Part shown: positions 26,670-35,800 of the stretch, piece after piece
How the letters are laid out: each line of letters begins with the position of its first letter
Position numbering within the stretch: the stretch's first letter is position 1
Source of the DNA: Butyrivibrio sp. YAB3001
GTDB taxonomy: Bacteria; Bacillota; Clostridia; Lachnospirales; Lachnospiraceae
Assembly: GCF_900112195.1 (NCBI RefSeq)
Contig: NZ_FOKR01000009.1
Location: 1 to 64,000, forward strand
Length of the DNA stretch: 64,000 nt
Reading direction: 5' to 3'
The notes under the pieces: model-generated
What the model was told of the DNA's origin: nothing
Seen by the model: the letters and a program-made list of their open reading frames with translations, nothing else
Database searches by the model: none
Position numbers and translations under genes: made by a program

Positions 26670-28385
26670 TTATTCGTTTATTGTAAACTGACTGATAAGG
26701 TTGTTCAGACTTTCTGACTGTTCGGAAAGCTCCTGTGATACTGCACTGGATTCCTGGGCAGTAGCGGAGTTGTTCTGAACAACGTTGGAGATCATTTCTA
26801 TTCCTCTGTCAATCTCATCCATGCTCTGAGCCTGCTGCTTAGCAAGGTCTCCGGTCTGGATTATCATGGATGTTATTTCTTCTACGCTGACCTGCATGGC
26901 ATCAAGTGCCTGAGTAGTTTCAGCAACAACAGTGTTACCATTTTTGATTTCATCCATCGTATCGGCGATAAGCTGATGTGTGTTCTTGGCTGCTTCAGTA
27001 CTTTGGTCTGCAAGCTTTCCTATCTGATCGGCTACTACTGCAAAACCTTTTCCTGTTTCACCTGCGCGGGCAGCTTCAATTGAGGCATTAAGCGCAAGGA
27101 GAGAAGTCTGTTTTGCAATTGCTTCTATAGTATTGGTTACCTGCTCGATTTCCGCAGAAGCTTCCGTTATCCTTGTCATGGCATCTGTTACAAGATGCAT
27201 CTTCTGGGCGCTCATCTCTGCGTTATCATGAACTTCTGTGGTCATTGCTTTGCTCTTTTCAGCAACTGATGAAAGCTCTCTTGTCTTTTCAGTGACAGAA
27301 TTTACAGAAGCGGTAAGTTCTTCAACAGCAGCTGCCTGATCGGTGGAACCTTCTGCAAGGTCGTTTGCTCCCTGCGACATATTTACTGCGCCCTGTGAAA
27401 CCTGGGCGGAGGATTGTTTTACTTCTGAGAGGGTGCTGCTCAAATTTCTGGAAATATCATTGAGGGCATTTTTTATTGTCTCATAATCACCGATATAAAG
27501 CTTTTCATTCTGAGACCCCCTGGAAAAATCACCACCGGACATTCTCATTAGTGTGTCGTCAATATCTTTTACAATTTTACCGATAGAATTCGTTGAATGC
27601 GCGATGTCTTTTGCAAGCTTACCAAGTTCATCTTCGGAATCAGTGTCTATTGTAAGCTCAAGTTTTCCCTGGGACATTTCATCTGCGGCAGCTGTAATTG
27701 CCTTGATGGGACCAAGGATATTTGAAGTAAGAGCAGAACGGGCTTTTGTTGAGTAGATCAGAGCGTATATTACCACCACTAGTGATATTACAGTCATGAC
27801 AACGACTGAAACGATGGCTATCAAATATGCTGATTGCGCCTGAGCTTTTGCTGAAATACCTACTTCTTTAAAGTCTTTTACCACGACTTTTATGGCTTCA
27901 TTTACAGTCCCGACATAGTAGTCGTAAATTTCAGCATCACTTGCCCCTGAATCAAATAATTCATCAAGTTTATCATCAGCTGTATCAATGGCTTTGATAT
28001 GAGTATAGATTGAAGAAACATCTCCTTTATAAACCTTACTTAGGTTATCAAGGCCATCATTAAGTTCCTGGATCTTTTCTGCGGCGCCTGCAATCTGCTC
28101 TTTTCTATCAGATTCCTCCTGAGCAGACAATGCCCACAGATAATATTTTGCCAGAGCCTGAATTGTTATTCGCACTTCTCCCTGAGCGCTGTTTTGTTCA
28201 TAATAAACTGCGTAAATACTGTGGAGATTTAATAGTGCAATTAAATCAATTAATACAATTACTACAAAAATTACAATTAGATTAACCTTAAAGCGATTAA
28301 AAACCTTTTTAAATTTGTCAGAAACGGATAACCTCCTAAATTCGCTCTGGCTAAAAGAATCTTGTCTTGTAGGAGTATTTGACAT
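26670..28385 (-). CDS. Methyl-accepting chemotaxis protein
   Basis: Membrane chemoreceptor of about 571 residues. Two transmembrane segments flank an extracytoplasmic helical (4HB-like) sensor: FKVNLIVIFVVIVLIDLIALL near residue 30-50 and AYLIAIVSVVVMTVISLVVVIYAL near 185-210. A HAMP segment (LGPIKAITAAADEMSQGKLE) and a long cytoplasmic signalling coiled coil follow, with the conserved tip EAARAGETGKGFAVVADQIGKLADQS. The ligand is unknown. Start at 28385 was chosen for AAGGAGGC upstream; the earlier in-frame ATG at 28445 lacks one. It is transcribed divergently from purA and ends at its own terminator, so it is a single-gene unit. No chemotaxis kinase gene is in the window. Confidence 0.93.
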   Translation of the reverse strand: MSNTPTRQDSFSQSEFRRLSVSDKFKKVFNRFKVNLIVIFVVIVLIDLIALLNLHSIYAVYYEQNSAQGEVRITIQALAKYYLWALSAQEESDRKEQIAGAAEKIQELNDGLDNLSKVYKGDVSSIYTHIKAIDTADDKLDELFDSGASDAEIYDYYVGTVNEAIKVVVKDFKEVGISAKAQAQSAYLIAIVSVVVMTVISLVVVIYALIYSTKARSALTSNILGPIKAITAAADEMSQGKLELTIDTDSEDELGKLAKDIAHSTNSIGKIVKDIDDTLMRMSGGDFSRGSQNEKLYIGDYETIKNALNDISRNLSSTLSEVKQSSAQVSQGAVNMSQGANDLAEGSTDQAAAVEELTASVNSVTEKTRELSSVAEKSKAMTTEVHDNAEMSAQKMHLVTDAMTRITEASAEIEQVTNTIEAIAKQTSLLALNASIEAARAGETGKGFAVVADQIGKLADQSTEAAKNTHQLIADTMDEIKNGNTVVAETTQALDAMQVSVEEITSMIIQTGDLAKQQAQSMDEIDRGIEMISNVVQNNSATAQESSAVSQELSEQSESLNNLISQFTINE

Positions 28386-28566
28386 ATTTGCCTCCTTGAT
28401 AATTATATGTTCTAGGGAAAAAATAAAAAAAATCACTCTATACATATTATCGGCAATAAATATATCTGAAATTAGTTATTTTCTTTCATTTATATCATAA
28501 ATAAGCGCAAAAGTACGCAATATTACAATTAATTTATAAAATTCAGTAAGATTTTAAAATAATGAT

Positions 28567-28682
28567 TTTACTTATTATAAATAAATTGCTATTATATCAG
28601 TGTTGTTCAAATGTAATTTTTATCTTATAGGATTTTTTATGAGATAAAGAGCTTCACTTGATATAAGGAAGCTAGATTTTTT
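28567..28682 (+). promoter_or_regulatory. purA promoter and leader with a terminator-like hairpin
   Basis: TTACTT (28567-28572) and TATTAT (28590-28595) are 17 bases apart. The leader then holds a weak hairpin, TTTATCT/AGATAAA (28619-28648), and directly after it AGCTTC/GAAGCT with an inner CTT/AAG (28650-28673) followed by AGATTTTTT. The second is a small intrinsic terminator in front of purA and could act as an attenuator. The leader does not match the purine riboswitch core. The remaining divergent region (28386-28566) is AT-rich with no gene. Confidence 0.45.
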
Positions 28683-28702
28683 ATCAGAGAGGGAAATGAA
28701 AA

Positions 28703-29998
28703 ATGGTTAAAGCAGTAGTAGGTGCCAACTGGGGTGATGAAGGCAAGGGAAAGATAACAGATACATTATCTGATCAGGCTGACGTTGTTATCAGATTTCA
28801 GGGCGGTGCCAATGCAGGTCACACTATTGTAAATGATTATGGAAAATTTGCGCTTCACACAATGCCATCAGGTGTATTCCACCAGAATATCATGAATATT
28901 ATTGGTAATGGCGTTGCTTTTGATATTACGAAATTTATGAATGAGCTTAAAGAAATCACATCAAAGGGCGTTCCTGCTCCACAGATTATGATTTCTGACA
29001 GAGTTCAGGTTATGATGCCTTATCATGTGCTTTTTGACACACTTGAGGAAGCAAGACTTGCAGGTAAGAGCTTCGGTTCAACAAAATCAGGTATTGCTCC
29101 TTTTTATTCAGATAAGTATTCAAAGATTGGCTGGCAGATCAACGAGTTCTTCCAGGATGATGATGTTATCAAGGAAAAGATTGCCAGAGTTGCAGAAATC
29201 AAGGATGTTATTTTAGTAAATCTTTATCATGCAGAGCCAATTGATCAGGATGCATTATTTGATCAGATAGTTGAATGGAGAGAGCAGATAAAGCCATATG
29301 TTGGCAATGTATCTCTTTATCTTGACAAAGCTATTAAGGAAGGCAAGACAATTCTTCTTGAGGGACAGCTTGGAACAATGAAGGATCCTGACCACGGTAT
29401 TTATCCTATGGTTACATCATCTTCACCACTTGCAGCTTACGGCGCTATCGGAGCAGGAATTCCTCCATATGAGATCAAGCAGATTGTTACTGTTTCAAAG
29501 GCATATTCATCAGCTGTTGGAGCAGGTGCATTTGTTTCTGAGCTTTTCGGTGATGAGGCTGAGGAACTCAGAAGAAGAGGCGGAGACGGCGGCGAATATG
29601 GCGCAACAACAGGAAGACCAAGACGTGTAGGCTGGTATGACTGTGTTGCAAGTAAGTATGGCTGCAGACTTCAGGGTACAACAGATGTGGCATTTACAGT
29701 ACTTGATGTACTTGGATACCTGGATGAGATTCCTGTTTGTGTAGGTTACGATATTGACGGTGAAGTTACAACAGAATTCCCTGTAACACATCTTCTTGAT
29801 AAGGCAAAGCCTGTTTACAAGAATCTTCCTGGTTGGAAGTGCGAGATCAGAGGAATTAAGAACTACGAGGATCTCCCTGAGAATTGCCGCAACTACATTG
29901 AATTTATCGAGGAGCAGATTGGCTTCCCAATCACTATGGTAAGTAATGGCCCTGCCAGAACTGATATTATCTATAGAAAGAGTAAGCTTTCAAAGTAA
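28703..29998 (+). CDS. purA: Adenylosuccinate synthase
   Basis: Converts IMP, aspartate and GTP to adenylosuccinate in the first committed step of AMP synthesis. At 431 residues it has the normal length. The N-terminus VKAVVGANWGDEGKGKITD is the diagnostic GTP-binding loop with the catalytic Asp; GGANAGHT and LEGQLGTMKDPDHG match further signatures, and GATTGRPRRVGW is the C-terminal IMP/GTP site. GAGAGGG lies before the ATG. The stop overlaps the start of the HAD gene by one base. A leader hairpin upstream may control it. Confidence 0.98.
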   Translation: MVKAVVGANWGDEGKGKITDTLSDQADVVIRFQGGANAGHTIVNDYGKFALHTMPSGVFHQNIMNIIGNGVAFDITKFMNELKEITSKGVPAPQIMISDRVQVMMPYHVLFDTLEEARLAGKSFGSTKSGIAPFYSDKYSKIGWQINEFFQDDDVIKEKIARVAEIKDVILVNLYHAEPIDQDALFDQIVEWREQIKPYVGNVSLYLDKAIKEGKTILLEGQLGTMKDPDHGIYPMVTSSSPLAAYGAIGAGIPPYEIKQIVTVSKAYSSAVGAGAFVSELFGDEAEELRRRGGDGGEYGATTGRPRRVGWYDCVASKYGCRLQGTTDVAFTVLDVLGYLDEIPVCVGYDIDGEVTTEFPVTHLLDKAKPVYKNLPGWKCEIRGIKNYEDLPENCRNYIEFIEEQIGFPITMVSNGPARTDIIYRKSKLSK

Positions 29999-30903
29999 TG
30001 GTTTTTAATATGAAGAATGATTCACAGACACCTATGTATAAGAGGGTACTGGCGCTTGTTGGGCTGGGCCTGATCGCAGTCCTTATTGTGGCTTTTTTGC
30101 TTGTTGCCTTATTTGGGGGACCTGATTCAAAAGATCTTTTCATGGGACTTGCGGGGCTTATAGTCGCAGTGCCGATTCTGATATGGCTCCTTTTGTGGGG
30201 GCTGTCAGCTATTACGGGAAGGCACAATATTGCATCTTTTGATGCCGGAAGCAGTAATAAAAGACATGACAGATTTGGCAATGTAATTCCTGATGGGAAG
30301 ATCAACACAGTGGTCTTTGATATTGGTAACGTTCTTACGGATTTTGCCTGGGAGAAATTTCTTTTGAATAAAGGCTACGATAAAGAAATGGTACAGCGAA
30401 TGGCAAAAGCAACCGTTATGAGTGAGGACTGGGTTGAGTACGACAAGGGAAACCTTTCTAACGATGAGATTGTTGCCAAGTTTGTTGAAAACGATCCTGA
30501 GATAGAGGCTGACCTAAAAAAATCCTTTGTTAATATTGATGGAATAATCGAAAAAAGAGATAGAGCAATTCCATGGATAAAGGCATTAAAAGCTGCCGGT
30601 TACAAGGTCCTTTACCTTTCCAATTTCTCAAAGCAGGCGCTTGAAGGAAACCCTGAGGCAATGGCATTTCTTGATGAGACTGATGGCGGAATTTTAAGCT
30701 ATAGGGATCACGAAGTTAAGCCATATCCTGAAATTTATAAGCTTCTCGAAGAGAGATATGAGCTTGTTCCTGAGAAGACAGTGTTTATAGATGACACGCC
30801 TGTAAATATCAGAGCGGCCAAGGCACGTGGATGGAAGGGAATTGTTTATAAAGATTATAAGCAGGTTGAAGAAGAACTTCGTCAAATGGGCGTAAATTAT
30901 TAA
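29998..30903 (+). CDS. Membrane-anchored HAD-family hydrolase
   Basis: About 301 residues. Two hydrophobic segments at residues ~17-37 (LALVGLGLIAVLIVAFLLVAL) and ~45-67 (GLAGLIVAVPILIWLLLWGL) anchor it in the membrane. The rest is a cytoplasmic HAD phosphatase of the YihX type: motif I FDIGNVL, motif II LYLSNFS, KPYPEIYKLLEER with the motif III lysine, and motif IV VFIDDTPVN. The substrate is unknown, probably a sugar phosphate or nucleotide. Translation starts at the TAATG overlap with purA (ATG 29998) or at 30010; neither has a clear ribosome site, so coupling to purA is likely. The fusion of YihX-like HAD to two membrane helices is not common in my knowledge of the family. Confidence 0.85.
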   Translation: MVFNMKNDSQTPMYKRVLALVGLGLIAVLIVAFLLVALFGGPDSKDLFMGLAGLIVAVPILIWLLLWGLSAITGRHNIASFDAGSSNKRHDRFGNVIPDGKINTVVFDIGNVLTDFAWEKFLLNKGYDKEMVQRMAKATVMSEDWVEYDKGNLSNDEIVAKFVENDPEIEADLKKSFVNIDGIIEKRDRAIPWIKALKAAGYKVLYLSNFSKQALEGNPEAMAFLDETDGGILSYRDHEVKPYPEIYKLLEERYELVPEKTVFIDDTPVNIRAAKARGWKGIVYKDYKQVEEELRQMGVNY

Positions 30904-30907
30904 TGTG

Positions 30908-30985
30908 ATGACAGGGTTATAAAGTCATAATGTTATCATGTAGGCATGAGCACGTTATGAGCTTTGGACCCTGTCATTATTTATA
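30908..30985 (+). terminator. Long imperfect stem-loop after the HAD gene
   Basis: ATGACAGGGT (30908-30917) pairs with ACCCTGTCAT (30968-30977), and inside it AAAG with CTTT and CATAA with TTATG extend the stem. It is followed by TATTTATAT. It is a likely transcription end for purA and the HAD gene, although the interior is long. Confidence 0.6.
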
Positions 30986-31078
30986 TATAAAATAAGTATA
31001 AAGCATATTATAATCCTCCGTTTTATGCCGATATAGCTTCTGGAATGAAGAATAATGGTAAAAATGGAGGATCTATAA

Positions 31079-31429
31079 ATGGATTTAGGATTCCTTGCAT
31101 CAGCTAATAGTATTACCAGTAAGTATTTATCTCAGAACATATCAGATGACCTTTTAAAGCCGTCTATGGGGATAAATGATGTTTTTAAGAAAAAACTTGG
31201 AGCAGAGTTTGAGGCAGCTTATGATTCTCTGATGGGAACAAGAGCAGTTGATAGCGCAATGAGGCAAAGTTATACCGCTACTCATCAGGATGATCTTAAG
31301 GAACATGCTACGAGGCTCGGGTATTGTATCGATAACAGGATAATTGATATGCTTCATCTTAAACTCACGGATGAGATGAATGATAAGGTCAATATGGCAA
31401 TGGATGCTGCAATCAATAATCTAACGTGA
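31079..31429 (+). CDS. Hypothetical protein, about 116 residues
   Basis: No family recognised. The protein is soluble, mildly acidic and helical, with no signal peptide, membrane segment or conserved cysteine pair (one Cys only). It has a TGGAGGA site nine bases before the ATG, a TATAAT at 31009-31014 without a good -35, and its own strong terminator downstream, so it is a single-gene transcription unit. The helix-rich C-terminus (HLKLTDEMNDKVNMAMDAAINNL) could mediate oligomerisation. Its context between purA-HAD and a TetR pair suggests nothing specific. Confidence 0.7.
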   Translation: MDLGFLASANSITSKYLSQNISDDLLKPSMGINDVFKKKLGAEFEAAYDSLMGTRAVDSAMRQSYTATHQDDLKEHATRLGYCIDNRIIDMLHLKLTDEMNDKVNMAMDAAINNLT

Positions 31430-31456
31430 AGTTTTTAAATAGCTACTGTATTTAGT

Positions 31457-31488
31457 CGTCAGAGAAAAAATTTTCTCTGACGATTTTT
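31457..31488 (+). terminator. Intrinsic terminator, perfect palindrome
   Basis: CGTCAGAGAAAA (31457-31468) and its complement are separated by only two A bases and followed by ATTTTTATT. It closes the 116-residue gene. Confidence 0.9.
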
Positions 31489-31546
31489 ATTGAATAGCTT
31501 TTGCATGCAAAAACTCTATTTTATTCTGTACTTTTTATACAAGGCT

Positions 31547-31555
31547 TGCTATAAT
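31547..31555 (+). promoter_or_regulatory. Extended -10 promoter for the 158-residue gene
   Basis: TGC-TATAAT (31547-31555) is an extended -10 element; no good -35 is seen 17 bases upstream. Transcription would begin near 31562, about 78 bases before the ATG at 31640. Confidence 0.5.
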
Positions 31556-31639
31556 TGTTCAAGAACTTTGAAACGTGCGCAAAATTTTTTCCAATGCATG
31601 TTTCTGTATTGCCAGAAGCCAGAACAGGAGCGACTTTCA

Positions 31640-32116
31640 ATGAATAGTGGAAATGACAATAATGTCAATGAAAACAGTGTTGAAGATATCGTTTCAAGAT
31701 ACAGGCCAGAGATTTCCAAGCTGGTTCCTTATTTGAATTGGCTCAAGGATAATTCAGGAGCAGATGTTGCTCAGAGTTATTCCAGCAATGACCTCAAGTC
31801 TATACCATTTTTGGTATATGATTCTAATTTGCTTGCATTCATCAAGGCAGCTCAGACTACCAATCTGTTGGATCGCAATTATGTCTATGTTTACACCAGA
31901 AATCATTTGAATAGTGCGAAGGATGAAATCTTATTTATACAGGATGCGCAGATTACTGATATGGATGATCTGGCAGGAATTCTATCCAAGTATATTCTTT
32001 CGGGAATGACTAAAGGAACTGTATGGATGGAGGGAGTTCGCAACGGAGTTCTTTATCTGGTTGTAAAGAAGATGGATGAACTTTGCAAATTCTGGGGTCA
32101 GGAGATGGGTAATTAA
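31640..32116 (+). CDS. Hypothetical protein, about 158 residues
   Basis: No family recognised with certainty. The N-terminus is polar and Asn-rich (MNSGNDNNVNENSVED), followed by a soluble alpha/beta-like body with the motifs SIPFLVYDSNLLAFI, NYVYVYTRNHL and a C-terminal VRNGVLYLVVKKMDELCKFWGQEMG. No membrane segment. The start at 31640 has GGAGCGA upstream and removes 50 codons of a longer in-frame reading that begins inside the promoter. A TetR regulator starts 44 bases downstream on the same strand without a terminator between, so the two are probably co-transcribed and the regulator may control this gene. Confidence 0.72.
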   Translation: MNSGNDNNVNENSVEDIVSRYRPEISKLVPYLNWLKDNSGADVAQSYSSNDLKSIPFLVYDSNLLAFIKAAQTTNLLDRNYVYVYTRNHLNSAKDEILFIQDAQITDMDDLAGILSKYILSGMTKGTVWMEGVRNGVLYLVVKKMDELCKFWGQEMGN

Positions 32117-32160
32117 GAATCCTATTACTAAAGAATATTACATTTTTCAGGAGATTTTGA

Positions 32161-32748
32161 ATGGGAGAGAAGGCAGACCATAAGAAGAAGCATATTTTGG
32201 ACAAAGCCAGAGTTGTTTTTTCTGAAAAAGGTTTTAAGAATGTTACAATGAAGGACATTGTAGATGCCTGCGAGATCAGTCGTGGGGGTCTTTATCTCTA
32301 TTTTTCAAGTACTGAAGAATTATTCCTTGCTGTATTGGCAGATACCCATGAAGATGACGATGATGAAGCGATTGCAGCAGCACTTGCCGGTGATGCTTCT
32401 GCAGGCGATATGCTGGCTCTTTTCTTAAAGGAACAGAAAAAAGAAATCCTTAGGAAAAAGAACAATCTGACTGTCGCTATCTATGAGTATTATTTCGTTA
32501 ATAAAGTGACGGATAAAGACAATTTCCTTAAAGGTCAGTTCGACACAGCTGTAAGAATCGTTGAAAAGCTTATCGAAAATGGAGTTGAAACTGGCGAGTT
32601 TTGTTGCGAGAATCCTTTTGGATGTGCCCGCAATCTGATGTACGTGGTGGAAGGCCTTAAGGTGATGTCTAAAACTATCGGCATCACAGAGGAAGCTATT
32701 GATAAAGAATTAATGTATGTTTTAGAGGGATTAGTCCCCGAAGATTAA
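32161..32748 (+). CDS. TetR-family transcriptional regulator
   Basis: DNA-binding protein of 195 residues. HTH: VTMKDIVDACEISRGGLYLYFSSTEELF, then an acidic DDDDEA stretch and a helical ligand-binding domain with KSKTIG-like C-terminal helices. An AGGAG site lies eight bases before the ATG. It is paired with the upstream 158-residue gene and followed by a clear terminator, so it is unlikely to be in the purL unit. It is distinct from the TetR gene at 18.5 kb. Ligand unknown. Confidence 0.9.
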   Translation: MGEKADHKKKHILDKARVVFSEKGFKNVTMKDIVDACEISRGGLYLYFSSTEELFLAVLADTHEDDDDEAIAAALAGDASAGDMLALFLKEQKKEILRKKNNLTVAIYEYYFVNKVTDKDNFLKGQFDTAVRIVEKLIENGVETGEFCCENPFGCARNLMYVVEGLKVMSKTIGITEEAIDKELMYVLEGLVPED

Positions 32749-32780
32749 AGTGCTTAATAATTAATTAAGCACTTTTATTT
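32747..32780 (+). terminator. Intrinsic terminator after the TetR gene
   Basis: AAGTGCTTAAT pairs with ATTAAGCACTT around a short AT loop, followed by TTATTTTAT. It overlaps the end of the TetR stop codon. Confidence 0.85.
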
Positions 32781-32869
32781 TATACACAGGCTCATGCAAT
32801 GACGGGCCGTGCGGCGAGTAGGAGAATGACTCTACTTGATCATTAAAATTATTTATAAGAGGAGTAATT

Positions 32870-35800
32870 ATGAGCATTGTAAGACGAATCTACGTTGAAA
32901 AGAAAACACCGTTTGCCGGAAAGGCAAGAGAGCTGAGACATGAGATTAAAGGCTACCTTGGAATTAACAGTGTTGAGGATGTCAGAATATTTATAAGATA
33001 TGACGTTCAGAACGTATCTGATGAGGTTTTTGAGAGAGCATGCACAACAGTTTTTTCAGAACCGCCTGTTGATATTCTTTACAGAGAGACAATTGATATT
33101 CCTGAAAATGCAAAAGTTTTTAGTATTGAAGCGCTTCCGGGACAATTTGATCAGAGAGCAGATTCAGCCGAGCAGTGCGTTCGTTTTATAAAGGGTGATG
33201 AGGAGCCTGTTATCAGAACTGCTGTTACATATATGCTTATTGGTAGCATGACTGATGATGAAGTTGAAAAGATTAAAGAATATACAATGAACCCTGTGGA
33301 CAGCAGGATTGCTGATGGAAATAAGCCTGAGACTCTTGTAGAGAATTACGATGAGCCTGAGGATGTTAAGATATTGGACGGCTTCAAGGATATGGATGAA
33401 AAGAGCCTTAAGGACCTCTATGAATCTCTTGGACTTGCCATGACATTTAATGATTTCAAGTGGATACAACAGTACTTCCAGACAGATGAAAAGCGTGATC
33501 CTTCTATGACTGAGATTAGAGTTCTTGATACCTACTGGTCAGATCACTGCCGCCACACAACATTTGGCACTGAGCTTAAAAATGTAGAGTTTGAGGATGG
33601 ATTTTTCTCAGAGCCTATAAAGAAATCCTACGAGGATTACCTTGCTGCAAGAGAAGCTCTTTATACTACTGATGATAAGAAAAAAGAAAAATTCATTTCC
33701 CTTATGGATATAGCTCTTATGGGAATGAAGAAGCTTAAAAAAGATGGAAAACTTACAGATATGGAGGAATCCGAGGAAAACAATGCCTGCACAGTTGTTG
33801 TGCCTGTTGAAGTAGACTACGGTGAAGGTCCTAAGACAGAGAACTGGCTTGTTTTCTTTAAGAACGAAACTCATAACCATCCTACAGAAATTGAACCTTT
33901 TGGTGGTGCAGCTACATGTCTTGGCGGAGCTATCAGAGATCCGCTTTCAGGAAGAGGATATGTATATCAGGCTATGCGTGTGACTGGTGCAGCTGATCCT
34001 ACAGTTCCTGTAGCTGAAACAATGAAGGGCAAGCTTTCACAGAAAAAGCTCGTAAGAGGCGCAGCAAGCGGATATTCATCCTATGGTAACCAGATTGGTC
34101 TTGCAACAGGTTATGTAAAAGAAGTTTATCATCCAGGATATGTTGCAAAGAGAATGGAAATCGGAGCAGTTATGGGAGCAGCTCCACAGGAACATGTAAT
34201 ACGTGAGAGCGCAGATCCCGGAGATATCATCATTCTTCTTGGCGGAAGAACAGGAAGAGACGGATGCGGCGGAGCAACAGGTTCATCAAAGGCTCATGAT
34301 AGCAAATCTCTTACAACCTGCGGAGCAGAAGTTCAGAAGGGAAATGCTCCTACAGAGAGAAAACTTCAGAGACTCTTTAGAAGACCTGAAGTCAGTGAAC
34401 TTATTAAGAAATGTAACGACTTTGGAGCAGGCGGTGTATCAGTTGCAATCGGAGAGCTTGCGCCAGGTCTTGATATCAATCTTGATCTTGTGCCAAAGAA
34501 ATATGCAGGTCTTGACGGAACTGAGCTTGCAATATCAGAATCTCAGGAAAGAATGGCAGTTGTTGTTGCACCTAAGGATGCAGACAGATTCCTTTCTTTT
34601 GCTGCAGAAGAAAACCTTGAAGCTGTAAAGGTTGCGGTAGTTACTGAAGATCCAAGACTGGTTCTTAACTGGAGAGGTAAAAAGATTGTTGACATCAAGA
34701 GAGCATTCCTTGATACCAACGGAGCTCACCAGGAGACATCGGTAAAGGTTGAAACACCTGATAAGGATAACAATTATTTTGAAAAAATCGCCAGTGATAA
34801 AGTAGCAGAAGCACTTGCAGGCGGTGACGTTAAGAAAGCATGGAAAGAAGAGCTTGAAGATTTGAATGTATGCTCACAAAAAGGACTTGTTGAGATGTTT
34901 GACTCTTCAATCGGAGCAGGCTCAGTTCTCATGCCTTATGGTGGTAAATATCAGCTTACAGAGACACAGGCTATGGTTGCAAAACTCCCTGTTCTCTCAG
35001 GCAAGACAGATACAGTTACAATGATGAGCTATGGTTTTGATCCATACCTTTCAAGCTGGAGCCCATATCATGGCGCTGCATACGCAGTGACAGAGTCAGT
35101 GGCAAGAATTGTTGCAACCGGTGGTGATTACAAGAATCTTCATTTTACATTCCAGGAGTATTTTAAGAGAATGACTGAGGATTCTCAGCGCTGGAGCCAG
35201 CCACTTACAGCACTTTTGGGAGCTTTCGATGCTCAGCTTAAGTTTGGTCTTGCATCAATCGGTGGAAAAGACTCAATGTCAGGCTCATTTAATGAGATAA
35301 ATGTTCCTCCTACACTTGTTTCTTTTGCCGTTGATATCGCAAAGCTTTCAGATGTTGTTACTCCTGAGCTTAAGAAGGCAGGAAATAAGCTTGTTCAGTT
35401 TAAGATTGCCAAGGATCAGTATGATCTTCCTGATTATGATAAGGTAAAAGAACTTTATGAAAAGATAACAGCTCTTATGAGAAAAGGCGCTATCGTGTCA
35501 GCTTATGCAGAGGACTGCTACGGAATTGCAGCTGCAGTTTCAAAGATGGCATTTGGTAATGGCCTTGGAGTTAAGATAGCAGATTCTCTTTCAGCAAAAG
35601 AGCTCTTTGCAAATGATATAGCAGATATTATTGCAGAAGTTCCTGCAGCTTTCCTTGATGAAGCTCTTTTGGTTTCAGGAAGCAGAGAAATCGGTGAAGT
35701 TACAGAAGAAGCATCATTTAGCGCATGTGGCATGACACTTTCAGAAGAAGAAGCACTTTCTGACTGGAAGAATAAGCTTGAGAAGGTATTCCATTCAACT

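Noticed and set aside
28567..28702. Purine riboswitch before purA
   Set aside because: The conserved core loops of the purine aptamer are not present in the leader.
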